In this document: positions 26,997 through 36,870 of the stretch, one piece after another
Position numbering within the stretch: the stretch's first letter is position 1
How the letters are laid out: each line of letters opens with the position of its first letter
Assembly: GCA_001513145.1 (NCBI GenBank)
Contig: LFSP01000049.1
Location: 3,256 to 67,255, forward strand
Direction: 5' to 3'
Source of the DNA: Clostridia bacterium DTU025
Lineage (GTDB): Bacteria; Bacillota; DTU025
DNA: 64,000 bases
Made by a program: the position numbers and the translations under genes
The notes under the pieces: model-generated
Told to the model about the DNA's origin: nothing
The model's database searches: none
Seen by the model: the letters and a program-made list of their open reading frames with translations, nothing else

Positions 26997-27203
26997 GTGC
27001 CCACCTCCATACACGTTCGTGCCGCCGGGTGCTCTGCGGAGGGTGTTAGCACCTCTCCTTCCAATAACGTGGATACTTGGTAAACCTATTCTAGTCAGCT
27101 TGTCAAAATCCTGCTTGTGAAGACTGGAGACAAGTCGGCAAGAGGTGAACCGGAAGCTCAGACGAATACTTGGAATAGAGGCAATTTGCAGGGGGCGTGA
27201 GGA

Positions 27204-30200
27204 ATGAGACATCCGCACGTCAGCGACGCCGTGGACGAAACGCTGAAGGCTCTGGCTGAAGGTGCGGCCGAAAGATACGCGCTAGTGTGCCGCGCGGCCT
27301 ACGAGGCAGGTCAACTGAGACAGGCGGTGCTTCGCAAAGTGCCGCATGGGGCTGTGTTCTCCATGCCCGTCTATACCTTCGGGCAGTTCGTAGTTGAGCT
27401 GGCCAAGAGGCTCGGGCTTCGGCCCCACAGGCAGGTCGGGGAGATCCAAAGGGAGCTCCTCGTGGCGGACGTCCTGAGGGAGCTGCGTGATAGAGGCGAG
27501 ATACCCACGCTGGCCACCGGGGCAAACATGCAGGGGGTGGCCAGGTCACTGGCGCAGGCCTTCGCGTCGTGGCATGCGGCGGGGGCTGCTCCCGACGCCA
27601 TCGAGAACGCGTTGGGCAGCGACGCCAGCGCCATGGCCCGAGAGGCGTTGAAGGTGTGGCGGCGCTACCTCCAGATGCTCGGCGCGGCCAAGAGGGTGGA
27701 GACCGGACAGCAGCTGGTTGCCACGCTGCGCCGTCTGGAGGAGATGGCTTCTGGGGCGGTCGGCGCGTCCTGGCAGGCTGCGGCGGCAGAATGCGGGCAC
27801 GGGTTTGCGCGAGTGAGGGTTGTGGCCTGCCCGTGGCTTTCAGGAACGGAGGCAAAGCTGCTCGCGGCCCTTGCGCGGTGTGGCGTTGACGTGCAGGTGG
27901 ACCTGGGATACGTGGAGACGTTCGCGCTAAGGTGGCTGGAGCAGGCGGTGAGCCCGGCTAAGGTGAGGGGTGTGGCGCTGGCGCAGCCGGAGAGCCACCC
28001 TCGGATGATCGCCGCGGCGGGTCCCACCCGTGAGGCGCGGGCGGTGGCCAGGGAGATCAAGCGGCTGGTCGTGTGCGAAGGGGTGGACCCATCGCGAGTG
28101 TGTGTAGCGGCCGCCGACGGTGAGCGATTCGTGCCTCTGCTCCTGGACGCGTTGGACGAGTTCGGTGTGCCCGCGGCGGCGCCGCGCAAGCAGGCGATGA
28201 AGGCGTCGCCACTTGTGGCGGACTGCCTGAAGCTTGCAGAGCTGATCGCGACGGGCGAACGCCCTGTGGACATCATGCCTCTGGTGGCGAGCCCCTACCT
28301 GGGTGCAGGGCCGGCAGTGGCAGGCGGGATAGTGCGGCAACTCAAGCTGAGGGGCGTGAAGATGACGCTTGAGCAGTGGCGCGAGCGGCTGAAGCGAGAA
28401 GACGGCTCGGAGGCGGCATTCGAGAAGTGCGTGGCCCACTTGGAGCAGGCCAAAGAAGCTGCATTGGAGGCTGCGGACTCACATAGCGGGCCCACACTGG
28501 CCAGATGTGTTGAGGGCTTCCGGCAGGCCCTTCGCGCGCTGGGGCTTCCCGAGCGCATCTGGCGGCAGGAGGGCGGCCTGGCCCTCAGGGCGGAGGAATG
28601 GCAGGCGTTTACAGCCTTGGACGGCGCACTCCGAGAGGTGGCCGGTGCACAGCTGTCGGCGGCATCCGAGGCTTCTGCCAGGAAGCTATCGTGGCGCGAC
28701 TGGGAAGGCTTCAGGTCTGTTCTGGACTTTGTGGCGAGCAGGAGGTCGTACCCTCTCCAACGGCTGTCGAGCAGGGGCGTGGCAGTGATGAGCCTGCAGC
28801 GGGCGTCGTCTGGGATCGACTACGACGTGGTGTTCGTCTCGGGTGTGCGCGACAACGTGCTGCCGACCAGGCCGCGCCGACCGTGGTTCCTCGATGAGTC
28901 AGATGCGTGCGCGATCGATGCCGCAGGTTTCAGCACCGAACCCATGGGGAATGGCGTTGAAGCCGACAGGCACTTCTTCGCCTGCGCAGTGAGGTCGGGT
29001 GCACGAGTGACTTACCTAACATGGACCACCTGCGATGACGAGGGGAAAGCCGAGCGGAGGTCCTTCCTGGTGGATGAGCACCTGATTGCGCTGGGAATCA
29101 CGCCGGAAGTCGAAAAGCAGCTGACCACCGTGGTGCCTGCGTCCGATGTGATGCCGAGAAGCTGGAGCTCCGCATCGAGCCACCGCGAGGCAAGGCTGCT
29201 GGCGATGTGGAAGGGAGAGGAGATCCAGTCGGATCACGACTTTTCGGCTATGCAGCGGCGTTGGGCGCGCAGGGCGACCGCGAGCCTGGCGGAAGCGCCT
29301 GAAGCCGGCCGGTTTCGCGGGATAGTAGGTGGCGGTTGGGTTCGGAGCAGGCGCACGTGGTCTGCGACGAGCCTCAACATGTACTTGTCCTGTCCTTTCA
29401 GGTTCTTCTGCAGATACGTGCTGGGCATTCGGGTAGCTGAAGACGTGCGCGACGACATCGATCCCCTTGACAGAGGCACCATGATGCACGAGGTGATGAG
29501 GCGGTTCTACGCGGAACACCTTGGGCAGGCACTGGATCAGTCCAAGCTGAACCATTACATGGACCGCATCACGGCCATTGCAGCGCAGGTCGTCGGGGAG
29601 GCTGTCTCATTGCGGTCGTCAGTCCCGAGCGCCCTGTCGAAGGCGTACTACTACGGGCTGGCGGCGAAGCTGATGCGGTACTTGGAGGTAGAGATCAAGC
29701 TGTCAGCTGCGTGCGGCGGGGCGTGGCGCCCCGCCTACCTGGAGTGGAAGTTCGGCTCGGAGGACAGCCCGGTGGCGGTGAGCGCAAACAAGGTGGCCGT
29801 GAGCGGCATAGTTGACAGGATGGACAAAGGCCCTGACGGTGCCCTGGTGATATACGATTACAAGACAGGTTCCGTACCCAAGCTGGAAGACATCCGCAAC
29901 GCGTCCGAGATCCAGTTGGGGCTGTATGCCCTGGTGGCGCAGACGGTGCTGGGCGCCCCGGTGGCCGGTGCGTGGTATGTAGCACTGCCTGACAAGGGAA
30001 GAGACAAGGGCGTGTTCCGAGAGTCCTTCAAGGATCGATTGAACACAGGTCGATCGCGTGGCGGCATGGCTGACGAGGAATGGGCGGACTTCCTCGCCAG
30101 TGTCGAGGAGCGGATCGCTCAGTGCGAGCATGGGGAGCGGGCTGGATACTTCCCTCCCACCCCCTCCGACAAAGCCTGCCGGAGCTGCGAGTACTCCTGC

Positions 30201-30245
30201 GTGTGCCGGGCGAACTTCGATGCCGGCGACGCGGCAGAGGAATAG
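27204..30245 (+). CDS. addB: ATP-dependent nuclease subunit B (AddB)
   Basis: 1013 residues. The C-terminal RecB-type nuclease is intact (GIVDRMDKGPDG, IYDYKTG at about 870-890) and the four cysteines of the AddB [4Fe-4S] cluster are present: C730 in CPFRFFC and C992, C995, C1001 in CRSCEYSCVC. With AddA it processes double-strand breaks for recombination and degrades linear DNA. Unusually the N-terminal Walker A of classical AddB is missing, and a stop codon directly upstream excludes a longer start. Followed by addA after 13 bp. Confidence 0.9.
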   Translation: MRHPHVSDAVDETLKALAEGAAERYALVCRAAYEAGQLRQAVLRKVPHGAVFSMPVYTFGQFVVELAKRLGLRPHRQVGEIQRELLVADVLRELRDRGEIPTLATGANMQGVARSLAQAFASWHAAGAAPDAIENALGSDASAMAREALKVWRRYLQMLGAAKRVETGQQLVATLRRLEEMASGAVGASWQAAAAECGHGFARVRVVACPWLSGTEAKLLAALARCGVDVQVDLGYVETFALRWLEQAVSPAKVRGVALAQPESHPRMIAAAGPTREARAVAREIKRLVVCEGVDPSRVCVAAADGERFVPLLLDALDEFGVPAAAPRKQAMKASPLVADCLKLAELIATGERPVDIMPLVASPYLGAGPAVAGGIVRQLKLRGVKMTLEQWRERLKREDGSEAAFEKCVAHLEQAKEAALEAADSHSGPTLARCVEGFRQALRALGLPERIWRQEGGLALRAEEWQAFTALDGALREVAGAQLSAASEASARKLSWRDWEGFRSVLDFVASRRSYPLQRLSSRGVAVMSLQRASSGIDYDVVFVSGVRDNVLPTRPRRPWFLDESDACAIDAAGFSTEPMGNGVEADRHFFACAVRSGARVTYLTWTTCDDEGKAERRSFLVDEHLIALGITPEVEKQLTTVVPASDVMPRSWSSASSHREARLLAMWKGEEIQSDHDFSAMQRRWARRATASLAEAPEAGRFRGIVGGGWVRSRRTWSATSLNMYLSCPFRFFCRYVLGIRVAEDVRDDIDPLDRGTMMHEVMRRFYAEHLGQALDQSKLNHYMDRITAIAAQVVGEAVSLRSSVPSALSKAYYYGLAAKLMRYLEVEIKLSAACGGAWRPAYLEWKFGSEDSPVAVSANKVAVSGIVDRMDKGPDGALVIYDYKTGSVPKLEDIRNASEIQLGLYALVAQTVLGAPVAGAWYVALPDKGRDKGVFRESFKDRLNTGRSRGGMADEEWADFLASVEERIAQCEHGERAGYFPPTPSDKACRSCEYSCVCRANFDAGDAAEE

Positions 30246-30258
30246 GGGGTGAGGCTAC

Positions 30259-33200
30259 GTGGGCAAGTGGACTCCAGCTCAGGAACGAGCGGTGTTCGAA
30301 ACCCACCGTTCCATGGTGGTGTCGGCGGGCGCAGGATCCGGAAAGACTAGAGTCCTGGTGGGCAGGTACATGCACCTGATCGAGTCGCGTATGGCTGACG
30401 TCGACGAGATTGTGGCCATCACCTTCACAGATAAGGCCGCCGCGGAGATGAAGGCCAGGGTATGGGCGGAGATGGCGGCCCGCGAGGCGGCCGCCCGCGC
30501 GTCAGGTGATGAGGAGCAGGCTCGCCGTTGGCACTACCTAGCGCGCAGGCTGAGCACACATGCTCGGATAAGCACCATCGACTCCTTCTGCGCCAGGCTG
30601 GTGCGGGAGAACCCTCTGGAGGCGGGGGTGGACCCCGAGTTTGCCGTCCTGGACCCGGCGGAAGGGCCGGCGCTGCTGCGCGACGCTTCTTTGGAGTGCC
30701 TGAGCAAGATGGTGGAGGAAGGCGACGCAGACATATCCCAGCTGGTTGCGGATTTCGGAGTGGGGGCCGTTGCCGAGGCCATCGAGAAGGTGTACGACAA
30801 GGTGCGGTCCACCGGGCGAACGCCGGCATACTTCGCTGATCTCACTGAGAAGGCCGTGCAGACTTGCGACGATGAACATGGTGACGAACACGTCCGCAGG
30901 GCCAAGGCGGTTGCCAGGGCCTGCGAACGGCTGGAGAAGGTGTACTGGCGACTAAAGGGCAACGGAGCGGTCTTGGACTTCACCGATATGGAACTGGCCG
31001 CTTACAGGCTGCTGAGCTCGACCGCGGCGGGCCTCAGGGTGCGCCAGAGCATCAAGTTTGTCTTGGTAGACGAGTACCAGGACACCAACGAGCTGCAGGA
31101 CAGGCTCGTATCCTTGCTGGCAGGCACGCCGCCCTCAAATAGGCTTTTCGTCGTCGGAGACGTGAAGCAGTCCATTTACGGGTTCCGCGGCGCCCAGGTG
31201 AAGGTGTTCCAGCGCGCGATGGAGGAGGCCGAGCGAGACGTGGCCATCTGGAGCCTTACCACGTTGGACTGCAACTTCCGTTCGGTGCGCCCACTGGTGG
31301 ACCTGGCTAACGCCGTCTTCAGGCCGCCCCTCAAGGGCCTGTGGACTTCAGATGCGTCGTCGGCCAGGCCGGCAGCGCCATCCGCGAGATACCATGCGGA
31401 ATTACACTTGGTCTCCCACGCTAGAGGCGAGACGGATGCCGCCGCGGAGGCGGAGGCGGAGATGGTGGCCTCGCGCATTGCGGCCATGGTGCTCCGGGGT
31501 GAACAGCTAGTCTGCGAGGTCGATCTTTCCGGATCTGTGCGAACCAGGGCTCCCAGATACCGCGACATCGCCGTCCTGCTTCGCAAGACCACCGACGTCA
31601 AGCTGTTTGAGAAGGCCCTTTCGCGCCACGGCGTGCCTTACTACGTGGTGGCCGGAAGAGGTTTCTTTGCGCGGCCGGAGGTCAAGATGCTGGTCTGCAT
31701 GATCAGGGCAGTCTGCGATCCCCATGACGACCTGTCGCTGGCAGCGGTGCTCCGGCATCCGGTCTTCGGTCTGTCAGATGAATCGTTGTTGCGCCTGGCA
31801 CTGGAAGGCGGTGGTGTGGCCTCCGGCTTCGAAAAAGCCGACGCGGAGGCGTGGAGACGGCAAATCGGCGAGGATGAAGCCGACAAGCTCGCGTGGGCCC
31901 AGAGCTGCCTCGGAATGCTCAGGGCGATGGCGGGCAGGCTGGGGACAGTCCAGCTCCTGCGAAAGATCATTGAGATAACCGGGTTCGATGCGTACGTGGC
32001 TGGAGACAACATGGGAGAGCAGGCCGTGGCGAACATCGACAAGCTGCTACGGCTGGCTCACAAGCACGCTCTGGCAGGCCTCGGGCCCCTTGAGTTCGCC
32101 CAGGAAATGGAGGATTTCGCCGAGGACAACGCCAAGGAGCCGGAGGCTGCCCTGGCGGAGGAGGAAGCCGACGTAGTCACCGTTATGACGGTGCACAAGT
32201 CGAAAGGCCTGGAGTTCCCCGTGGTGTTCGTGCCTCAGCTGTGTCGGGAGGGCCCCAAACAGCGGCCCAAGATCCTGCTTTCGGAGACGTACGGGATCGC
32301 GTGCCCGGTGTCGTCTGACATGAAGCTTCAGGAGACAGACTATGGAAAACTGGTCTTGGACGACATAAAGCAGACTGAAAAGGAGGAAGCCCTCCGGACG
32401 CTGTATGTCGCCGCCACGCGGGCTTCGGACTACCTGGTGCTGACGTCAAACATGAAGGGTGACCCTTGTCCGGGCTCCCTGAAGAAAAACGCCCAAGAAT
32501 GGCTGGTCCCATTCGCTGAAACCCTGGCGTGCTGTCTTCAGGAAAGAGAGGACGCTCTATGCGCAAGCGCACCCCGGACGGACGGTCCGGAGCGCGAGGC
32601 GCTTCGGCCGCAGGGCGCCGCTCCATGGGCTGGTGTGGCCGTCGTGGGCGCGGACCCCGAAGCTCCGCGCGTGCTGGTCACGATGACGCCCCTGGCGGAG
32701 GCCGAACACGGCGTCGAGGCGATGTGGCGTTGCGCGGCAGGGGGATCGCCTGTGGGCGAGGAGGTTGCGCTGGCCAGGGATTCGGCGCCTGATGGGAAGC
32801 CACCGCTTGTGGCGCCGATACACCAGGTGGCGCCGATCCCGTCGATCTCGGTATCGGCACTGATGTGTCTGTCCCGGTGTCCCAGGTGGTACGTGTACGA
32901 GTACGTGCTTGGCCTTTCTCGCGTCTCGGGGTTTGAGGGCGAGGGGGAGGGCCTGGAGACCATGAGCGCTAGCCTGCGAGGGCAGATCGTGCACGAGGTG
33001 TGCAGGCGAGCCCGCACCGAGCAGGAGGCCAGAGAGGCATTGCGGCATGAGCTCGACTCTCTGGGCGTTTCCGGCGATAGCAGGGCAGCGATGGAGGAGA
33101 AGCTCCTTCCGCTGGTGCGGGCGTTCCTGAAGAGCCCGGAGGCCCGGGCCGAAGGCTACCGAGAGCAACCCTTCCTGCTGGCGCTGGGCCATACCGTCGT

Positions 33201-33654
33201 CGCTGGAATCATGGACTATGTTGCCTACCACGATCATGGAGCCGTCGTGGTGGACCTCAAGACCAACGCCATCACCGAAGGCGAGGCCGAGATGGTCGCT
33301 GAGGACTATCGTGTGCAGATGAAGGCGTATGCCCTGGCTGCGCACAGGGGGTTCGGCGTCGACCACGTAACCGCGGAGCTGCACTTCCTTGCCCCCGATG
33401 TGCGCGTCCCGATGGAATTCGGCCCCGAGGAGTTCGAGAAGGCTGAGCAGGAGCTCGCGCGCCTCGTTGAGCTCGCTGCCACCTGTACGCTGCAGAGCAC
33501 GTCGCCGAAACGGAGCCGACACTGTGACACCTGTTACTACGCACCGCTGTGCTGGGGGCAGGAAGGTGAGCGCAGCAGGGCCGGGCTTGACGAAGATGAG
33601 CCGGAGGACCCGTATGAGGCTGCCGTGCTATACATGACGGAGCAAGGGCTCTAG
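30259..33654 (+). CDS. addA: ATP-dependent helicase/nuclease subunit A (AddA)
   Basis: 1131 residues. UvrD-type helicase with Walker A SAGAGSGKT (about 22-30), motif Ia ITFTDKAAAEM, motif II VLVDEYQDTNE (about 268), motif III GDVKQSIYGFRGA, motif V VMTVHKSKGLEF (about 645) and VAATRASDYL; the C-terminal nuclease has GIMDYVAY and VVVDLKTN (about 980-1000). It drives 3'-5' translocation and cuts one strand in the AddAB complex. GTG 30259 follows GGGGGTGAGG. A variable region near 760-860 is Pro/Ala-rich. Shorter than Bacillus AddA (about 1230) but with all motifs. Confidence 0.96.
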   Translation: MGKWTPAQERAVFETHRSMVVSAGAGSGKTRVLVGRYMHLIESRMADVDEIVAITFTDKAAAEMKARVWAEMAAREAAARASGDEEQARRWHYLARRLSTHARISTIDSFCARLVRENPLEAGVDPEFAVLDPAEGPALLRDASLECLSKMVEEGDADISQLVADFGVGAVAEAIEKVYDKVRSTGRTPAYFADLTEKAVQTCDDEHGDEHVRRAKAVARACERLEKVYWRLKGNGAVLDFTDMELAAYRLLSSTAAGLRVRQSIKFVLVDEYQDTNELQDRLVSLLAGTPPSNRLFVVGDVKQSIYGFRGAQVKVFQRAMEEAERDVAIWSLTTLDCNFRSVRPLVDLANAVFRPPLKGLWTSDASSARPAAPSARYHAELHLVSHARGETDAAAEAEAEMVASRIAAMVLRGEQLVCEVDLSGSVRTRAPRYRDIAVLLRKTTDVKLFEKALSRHGVPYYVVAGRGFFARPEVKMLVCMIRAVCDPHDDLSLAAVLRHPVFGLSDESLLRLALEGGGVASGFEKADAEAWRRQIGEDEADKLAWAQSCLGMLRAMAGRLGTVQLLRKIIEITGFDAYVAGDNMGEQAVANIDKLLRLAHKHALAGLGPLEFAQEMEDFAEDNAKEPEAALAEEEADVVTVMTVHKSKGLEFPVVFVPQLCREGPKQRPKILLSETYGIACPVSSDMKLQETDYGKLVLDDIKQTEKEEALRTLYVAATRASDYLVLTSNMKGDPCPGSLKKNAQEWLVPFAETLACCLQEREDALCASAPRTDGPEREALRPQGAAPWAGVAVVGADPEAPRVLVTMTPLAEAEHGVEAMWRCAAGGSPVGEEVALARDSAPDGKPPLVAPIHQVAPIPSISVSALMCLSRCPRWYVYEYVLGLSRVSGFEGEGEGLETMSASLRGQIVHEVCRRARTEQEAREALRHELDSLGVSGDSRAAMEEKLLPLVRAFLKSPEARAEGYREQPFLLALGHTVVAGIMDYVAYHDHGAVVVDLKTNAITEGEAEMVAEDYRVQMKAYALAAHRGFGVDHVTAELHFLAPDVRVPMEFGPEEFEKAEQELARLVELAATCTLQSTSPKRSRHCDTCYYAPLCWGQEGERSRAGLDEDEPEDPYEAAVLYMTEQGL

Positions 33655-33685
33655 GCGCCCGGGCCCGGCCGTCCGGCCTGCGGCG

Positions 33686-34549
33686 TCAGCCGATGGCCGG
33701 CAGAAGCCTTTCTGGAGCGAACACCAGCCCGACTACTCCGGCACCGGTGTGTGCCCCCAGAACCGGGGCGATCTGGATCGCAGGGAGCCAGCTGACGTTC
33801 AGGCGCTTCTCGACCTCCATCTTGAGCCTGGCAACGCCGGCGGGGTTGTTCCCATGCACGATCTGTGCCCGTACTGCCTCGCCTGCGTGGACCATTCTGG
33901 ACGCGATCTCCGACAGTTCAACAAGGGCCCTGTCGAAGGTGCGGGCCTGCCCCTTGGTCAAGTACGTGCCGCCTTCCTTTTCCACGCCGATGATGGGCCG
34001 AATGTTGAGTACCTGCGCCAGCAGCCCTTTCAGGTGGCTGACGCGTCCGCCGTGAATGAGGTACTTCAGCGTGGGCAGCGTGAACAGCACCTCCGTGGCC
34101 GCAGTCACCTTCTCCAGCATGGCAAGGATGCGCTCCCTGGTCCATCCTGCTTTCGCAGCAAGGGCTGCCATCTCCACGTGCCACCCCTGGGCAGCTGAGA
34201 GCGACTTGGTGTCGTAAATGGCCACGTCGGCCTCTGGAACCGCTTGGGCTGCTACGCGCGCGGCGTTCACGGTCCCGCTCAGTCCGGAGGATATGTGTAT
34301 GGAGAGTATCTCCCTGTCGGTCGCGGCAGCTTCTCGATACATCTGCGCGAGGTCGCCCGGCGAAGGCTGCGATGTAGTGGGAAAGCCCCCGGTCTCGTCG
34401 AGCTTGCGGTAGAACTCGTCCGGCTGGATGTCGATCCCGCTTAGGTAGGTTTTTCCGTCTAGGGTGATGGCAAGCGGAGCGAAGCGCACATCGGCCTGGG
34501 CTGCGTGCTCGGGAAGGAGGTCAGCCCCGCGGTCTGTCACAATCTTCAT
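33686..34549 (-). CDS. DegV-family fatty-acid-binding protein
   Basis: 287 residues with the DegV signature: MKIVTDRGADL at the N-terminus, PTTSQPSPGDL, ISSGLSGTVNAAR (the serine that contacts the fatty-acid carboxylate), TLKYLIHGGRVS and the C-terminal GAHTGAGVVGLVF. DegV/FakB proteins bind fatty acids and present them to FakA kinase for phosphorylation; no fakA is in the window. ATG 34549 has AGGGGA about 8 bases upstream; in-frame codons further upstream are not needed. Converges with addA. Confidence 0.94.
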   Translation of the reverse strand: MKIVTDRGADLLPEHAAQADVRFAPLAITLDGKTYLSGIDIQPDEFYRKLDETGGFPTTSQPSPGDLAQMYREAAATDREILSIHISSGLSGTVNAARVAAQAVPEADVAIYDTKSLSAAQGWHVEMAALAAKAGWTRERILAMLEKVTAATEVLFTLPTLKYLIHGGRVSHLKGLLAQVLNIRPIIGVEKEGGTYLTKGQARTFDRALVELSEIASRMVHAGEAVRAQIVHGNNPAGVARLKMEVEKRLNVSWLPAIQIAPVLGAHTGAGVVGLVFAPERLLPAIG

Positions 34550-35089
34550 GTTATTTCCCCTAACTTCCATGTACATGGACACTATGAGGCAATGTTAGCA
34601 TGTACGCTACTTCTTGGCAACCATAGAACGCCGTCATGAGAACCGACTGTGGCCCTAGTCGCTTCGTTGACGATCGCACTCGCACAAGATCTCAAGGGCT
34701 ATCCGTCCGCCATCCTGGGATTGTGAAGTTCAGAATCATACATTCCCGAGCGTTTCCGTGGCCCATTCCATGGTTTCCGCGGCCGCTCGCCGAATCGGTT
34801 CATTGCGCTCCTCTGCTCGTATCGATCGACGTGCACCTCACATGCGGAGCCCTCCGCATGGTGGTGGCTGGCGCTTTGATCGGTCGCCGCGAGACTGAGG
34901 TCCCGCCACCCTTCCATGGACCGCCCGGAACACCGCTTGGATGGCCCATCCGAGAATCCAGGCAAGAGTTGAGAAGTATTTTGAGGAACTGGTGAACTGC
35001 CCACCATCAGGTCATGTACTGGAGAATTATGCGGCAAAACAGGACATCCAAACCCTGAGGGCGAATAGGAAAACCAGGAGGTGGGCCGC
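34550..35089. other. Gene-free region before the hydrolase/transport island
   Basis: About 540 bases with no convincing gene. Its main feature is a perfect inverted repeat at 34841-34860. The promoter of the operon starting at 35090 must lie here, but I see no clear -35/-10 pair and no -24/-12 element. Confidence 0.5.
34841..34860. promoter_or_regulatory. 20-bp inverted repeat, candidate operator
   Basis: CATGCGGAG-CC-CTCCGCATG, 9-bp arms with a 2-base centre. Too short a loop for an RNA hairpin terminator; more like a protein-binding dyad, about 230 bp before the first gene of the island. Confidence 0.45.
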
Positions 35090-36220
35090 TTGGGCAAGCA
35101 TCGTGCTAGAGGGATTCTGATCCTGGCGCTAGTGCTCTTTGTGGTGGGCGTATCTGCAGCCAGGTTCGCGCCGGAGAGCCCCACGGGGCTCGAGGTGTAT
35201 CCGTCGGCGTCCCTGACGCGGCGCACGTGGTTATCCCAGTACAATCCTGCCCTCAAAGGCACCGCCGGCGACACCCCTGTGCTGGTGTTCGAAGGAGCGC
35301 TCCCTGGCGGCACCATGTTGGTGCTGGGCGGTACCCACGCCGACGAGCCGGCAGGGGCCGCTGCCGCCTTAGTGATCGCGGAGAACGTCAGTCCCGAGCA
35401 GGGCAGGCTGATCGTCATCCCGTACGCCAACGCCTCGGGGTTCAGTCACACGCTCCCCCAGGAGGGGCACCCGTCTCATTACACGCTCGACACTCCTGGC
35501 GGGCCGAGGAGGATCCCGTTCGGCTCCCGCCTGACCAATCCGGTGCATCAATGGCCGGATCCCACAGTCTACATAGAGAAGGTACAGCGCCAGAAGCTTG
35601 CGGGAACCGAGTCGCGCAACCTGAACAGGGCGTACCCGGGAGAGGAGAACGGGTCTCTCACCGCCAAGGTGGCCTACGCCATCACCCGTCTCATAGTCGA
35701 TGAGGGCGTGGACGTGGCTGTGGACCTGCACGAGTCATCGCCTGAGTACCCTGTGAACAACGCCATAGTGGCCCACGACAGGGCGATGGACCTTGCGGCC
35801 ATAGCTGCGGTGGAGCTGGAGTACGCCGGGGTGAGCATCAACATCGAGCCGTCCCCGGTGAACCTGAGGGGGCTGTCGCACAGGGAATGGGGCGACAACA
35901 CCGATACCCTGGCGGTGCTCCTGGAGTCCCCCAACCCGTCCCAGGGAAGGTTGCGCGGGACCACCGACGAGAGGCTGGTGGTGGAAGGCATCGATCCGAT
36001 GTACTTGAAGGCCTCGCTGAGAGGGCGGCTGTACGTGCCATATACAGAGGAAGGCGCGCCGCTGGCCATGAGGGTGGGGCGGCACGTCGCCTCCGTGGAG
36101 GCGCTGGCGTGGTCGCACACCATGCTATCGCCTGACAGAGGTATAGTGCTCGGGGGGCTTCCAACTTACAGCGAACTGTTGGAGAACGGCGTGGGGGCTT
36201 ACCTCAAGCCAAGCAGGTAG
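35090..36220 (+). CDS. Exported succinylglutamate desuccinylase/aspartoacylase-like M14 protein (1)
   Basis: About 376 residues. N-terminal signal or anchor (residues 6-24), then an M14/AstE-type zinc domain: H83 and E86 in GGTHADEPAG, third ligand H214 in DLHESS, the motif GLSHREWGD and a downstream LLESPNP that may supply the catalytic Glu. The family hydrolyses N-acyl amino acids or C-terminal residues; relatives are normally cytosolic, so export is notable. TTG 35090 has AGGAGG 8 bases upstream (GTG 35081 overlaps it). First gene of the plus-strand island; two paralogues lie at 36871 and 47542. Confidence 0.82.
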   Translation: MGKHRARGILILALVLFVVGVSAARFAPESPTGLEVYPSASLTRRTWLSQYNPALKGTAGDTPVLVFEGALPGGTMLVLGGTHADEPAGAAAALVIAENVSPEQGRLIVIPYANASGFSHTLPQEGHPSHYTLDTPGGPRRIPFGSRLTNPVHQWPDPTVYIEKVQRQKLAGTESRNLNRAYPGEENGSLTAKVAYAITRLIVDEGVDVAVDLHESSPEYPVNNAIVAHDRAMDLAAIAAVELEYAGVSINIEPSPVNLRGLSHREWGDNTDTLAVLLESPNPSQGRLRGTTDERLVVEGIDPMYLKASLRGRLYVPYTEEGAPLAMRVGRHVASVEALAWSHTMLSPDRGIVLGGLPTYSELLENGVGAYLKPSR

Positions 36221-36255
36221 ACGAACGCATTCTCATGAAGAAGGAGGATACTGCA

Positions 36256-36822
36256 ATGAGAAATAGGACTATAGTAGCGATCGCGCTGGCGCTCGCGGCG
36301 GCGCTGCTGCTGGCGGGCATAGTGGCGGCGGCCCCGGCACCCGGAAAGCCGGCGCTGATCACGTCTGCAGGGCAGAGCACCGACGGGCTCATCCTAAGGA
36401 CCATCCTGACTGACAGGGCCACCGGCGAGTCGGTGCCCTTCGAGAAGCTGGCGACGCCCGAGAACCTTCAGGGCGTGAGAACCCTCATCGTGGCGGTTGG
36501 CCTCAGCTCCAAGGGCCTTGGCGCTGCAGGCGTCAACCAGGACCAGGAGAGGGAGAGGGTCGCGAACTTGCTTGACGCGGCAAAGGCCAACGACGTGTAC
36601 GTGATCTTGGTTCACATTGGCGGAACCGCTCGTCGCGGCGCCGGCTCGGACGAGTTCAGCAGCATGGTTGCCGAGTATGCTCACCAGATCTTCGTGGTCA
36701 AGGCAGGCAACGACGACGGCTTCTTCAACAAGCTTGCGGAGGCTAGAGGTATACCGGTTACCGAAGTCAACGACAGGACGGCACTGGGCCCGATCCTCAC
36801 GGAACTGCTGGCAGGCAATTAA
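36256..36822 (+). CDS. Exported small protein, DUF6305-like (A)
   Basis: About 188 residues: signal peptide (hydrophobic 5-26, cleavage near AAA), then one compact alpha/beta domain. Core features shared with the paralogue at 45372 are an ALITSAGQS start, LIVAVGLSSKGLGAAGV, an N/D-x-D-x-E-x-x-R pattern, a strand VYVILVHIGG, a DDGFFNKLAEARGIP segment and a C-terminal LGPILTELL. I assign it from memory to DUF6305, which has no known function. AAGGAGG 9 bases before ATG 36256. Exported and next to a permease/tiny-protein pair, it could be the solute-binding component. Confidence 0.75.
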   Translation: MRNRTIVAIALALAAALLLAGIVAAAPAPGKPALITSAGQSTDGLILRTILTDRATGESVPFEKLATPENLQGVRTLIVAVGLSSKGLGAAGVNQDQERERVANLLDAAKANDVYVILVHIGGTARRGAGSDEFSSMVAEYAHQIFVVKAGNDDGFFNKLAEARGIPVTEVNDRTALGPILTELLAGN

Positions 36823-36870
36823 CGGCTCACCGGCGAACGCGGGCGAAGCCCGACGGATGGAGGACCACCA

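Noticed and set aside
34636-34995. 119-codon plus-strand open frame before the island
   Set aside because: No ribosome binding site, no motif, contains the dyad at 34841 and a non-protein-like composition.
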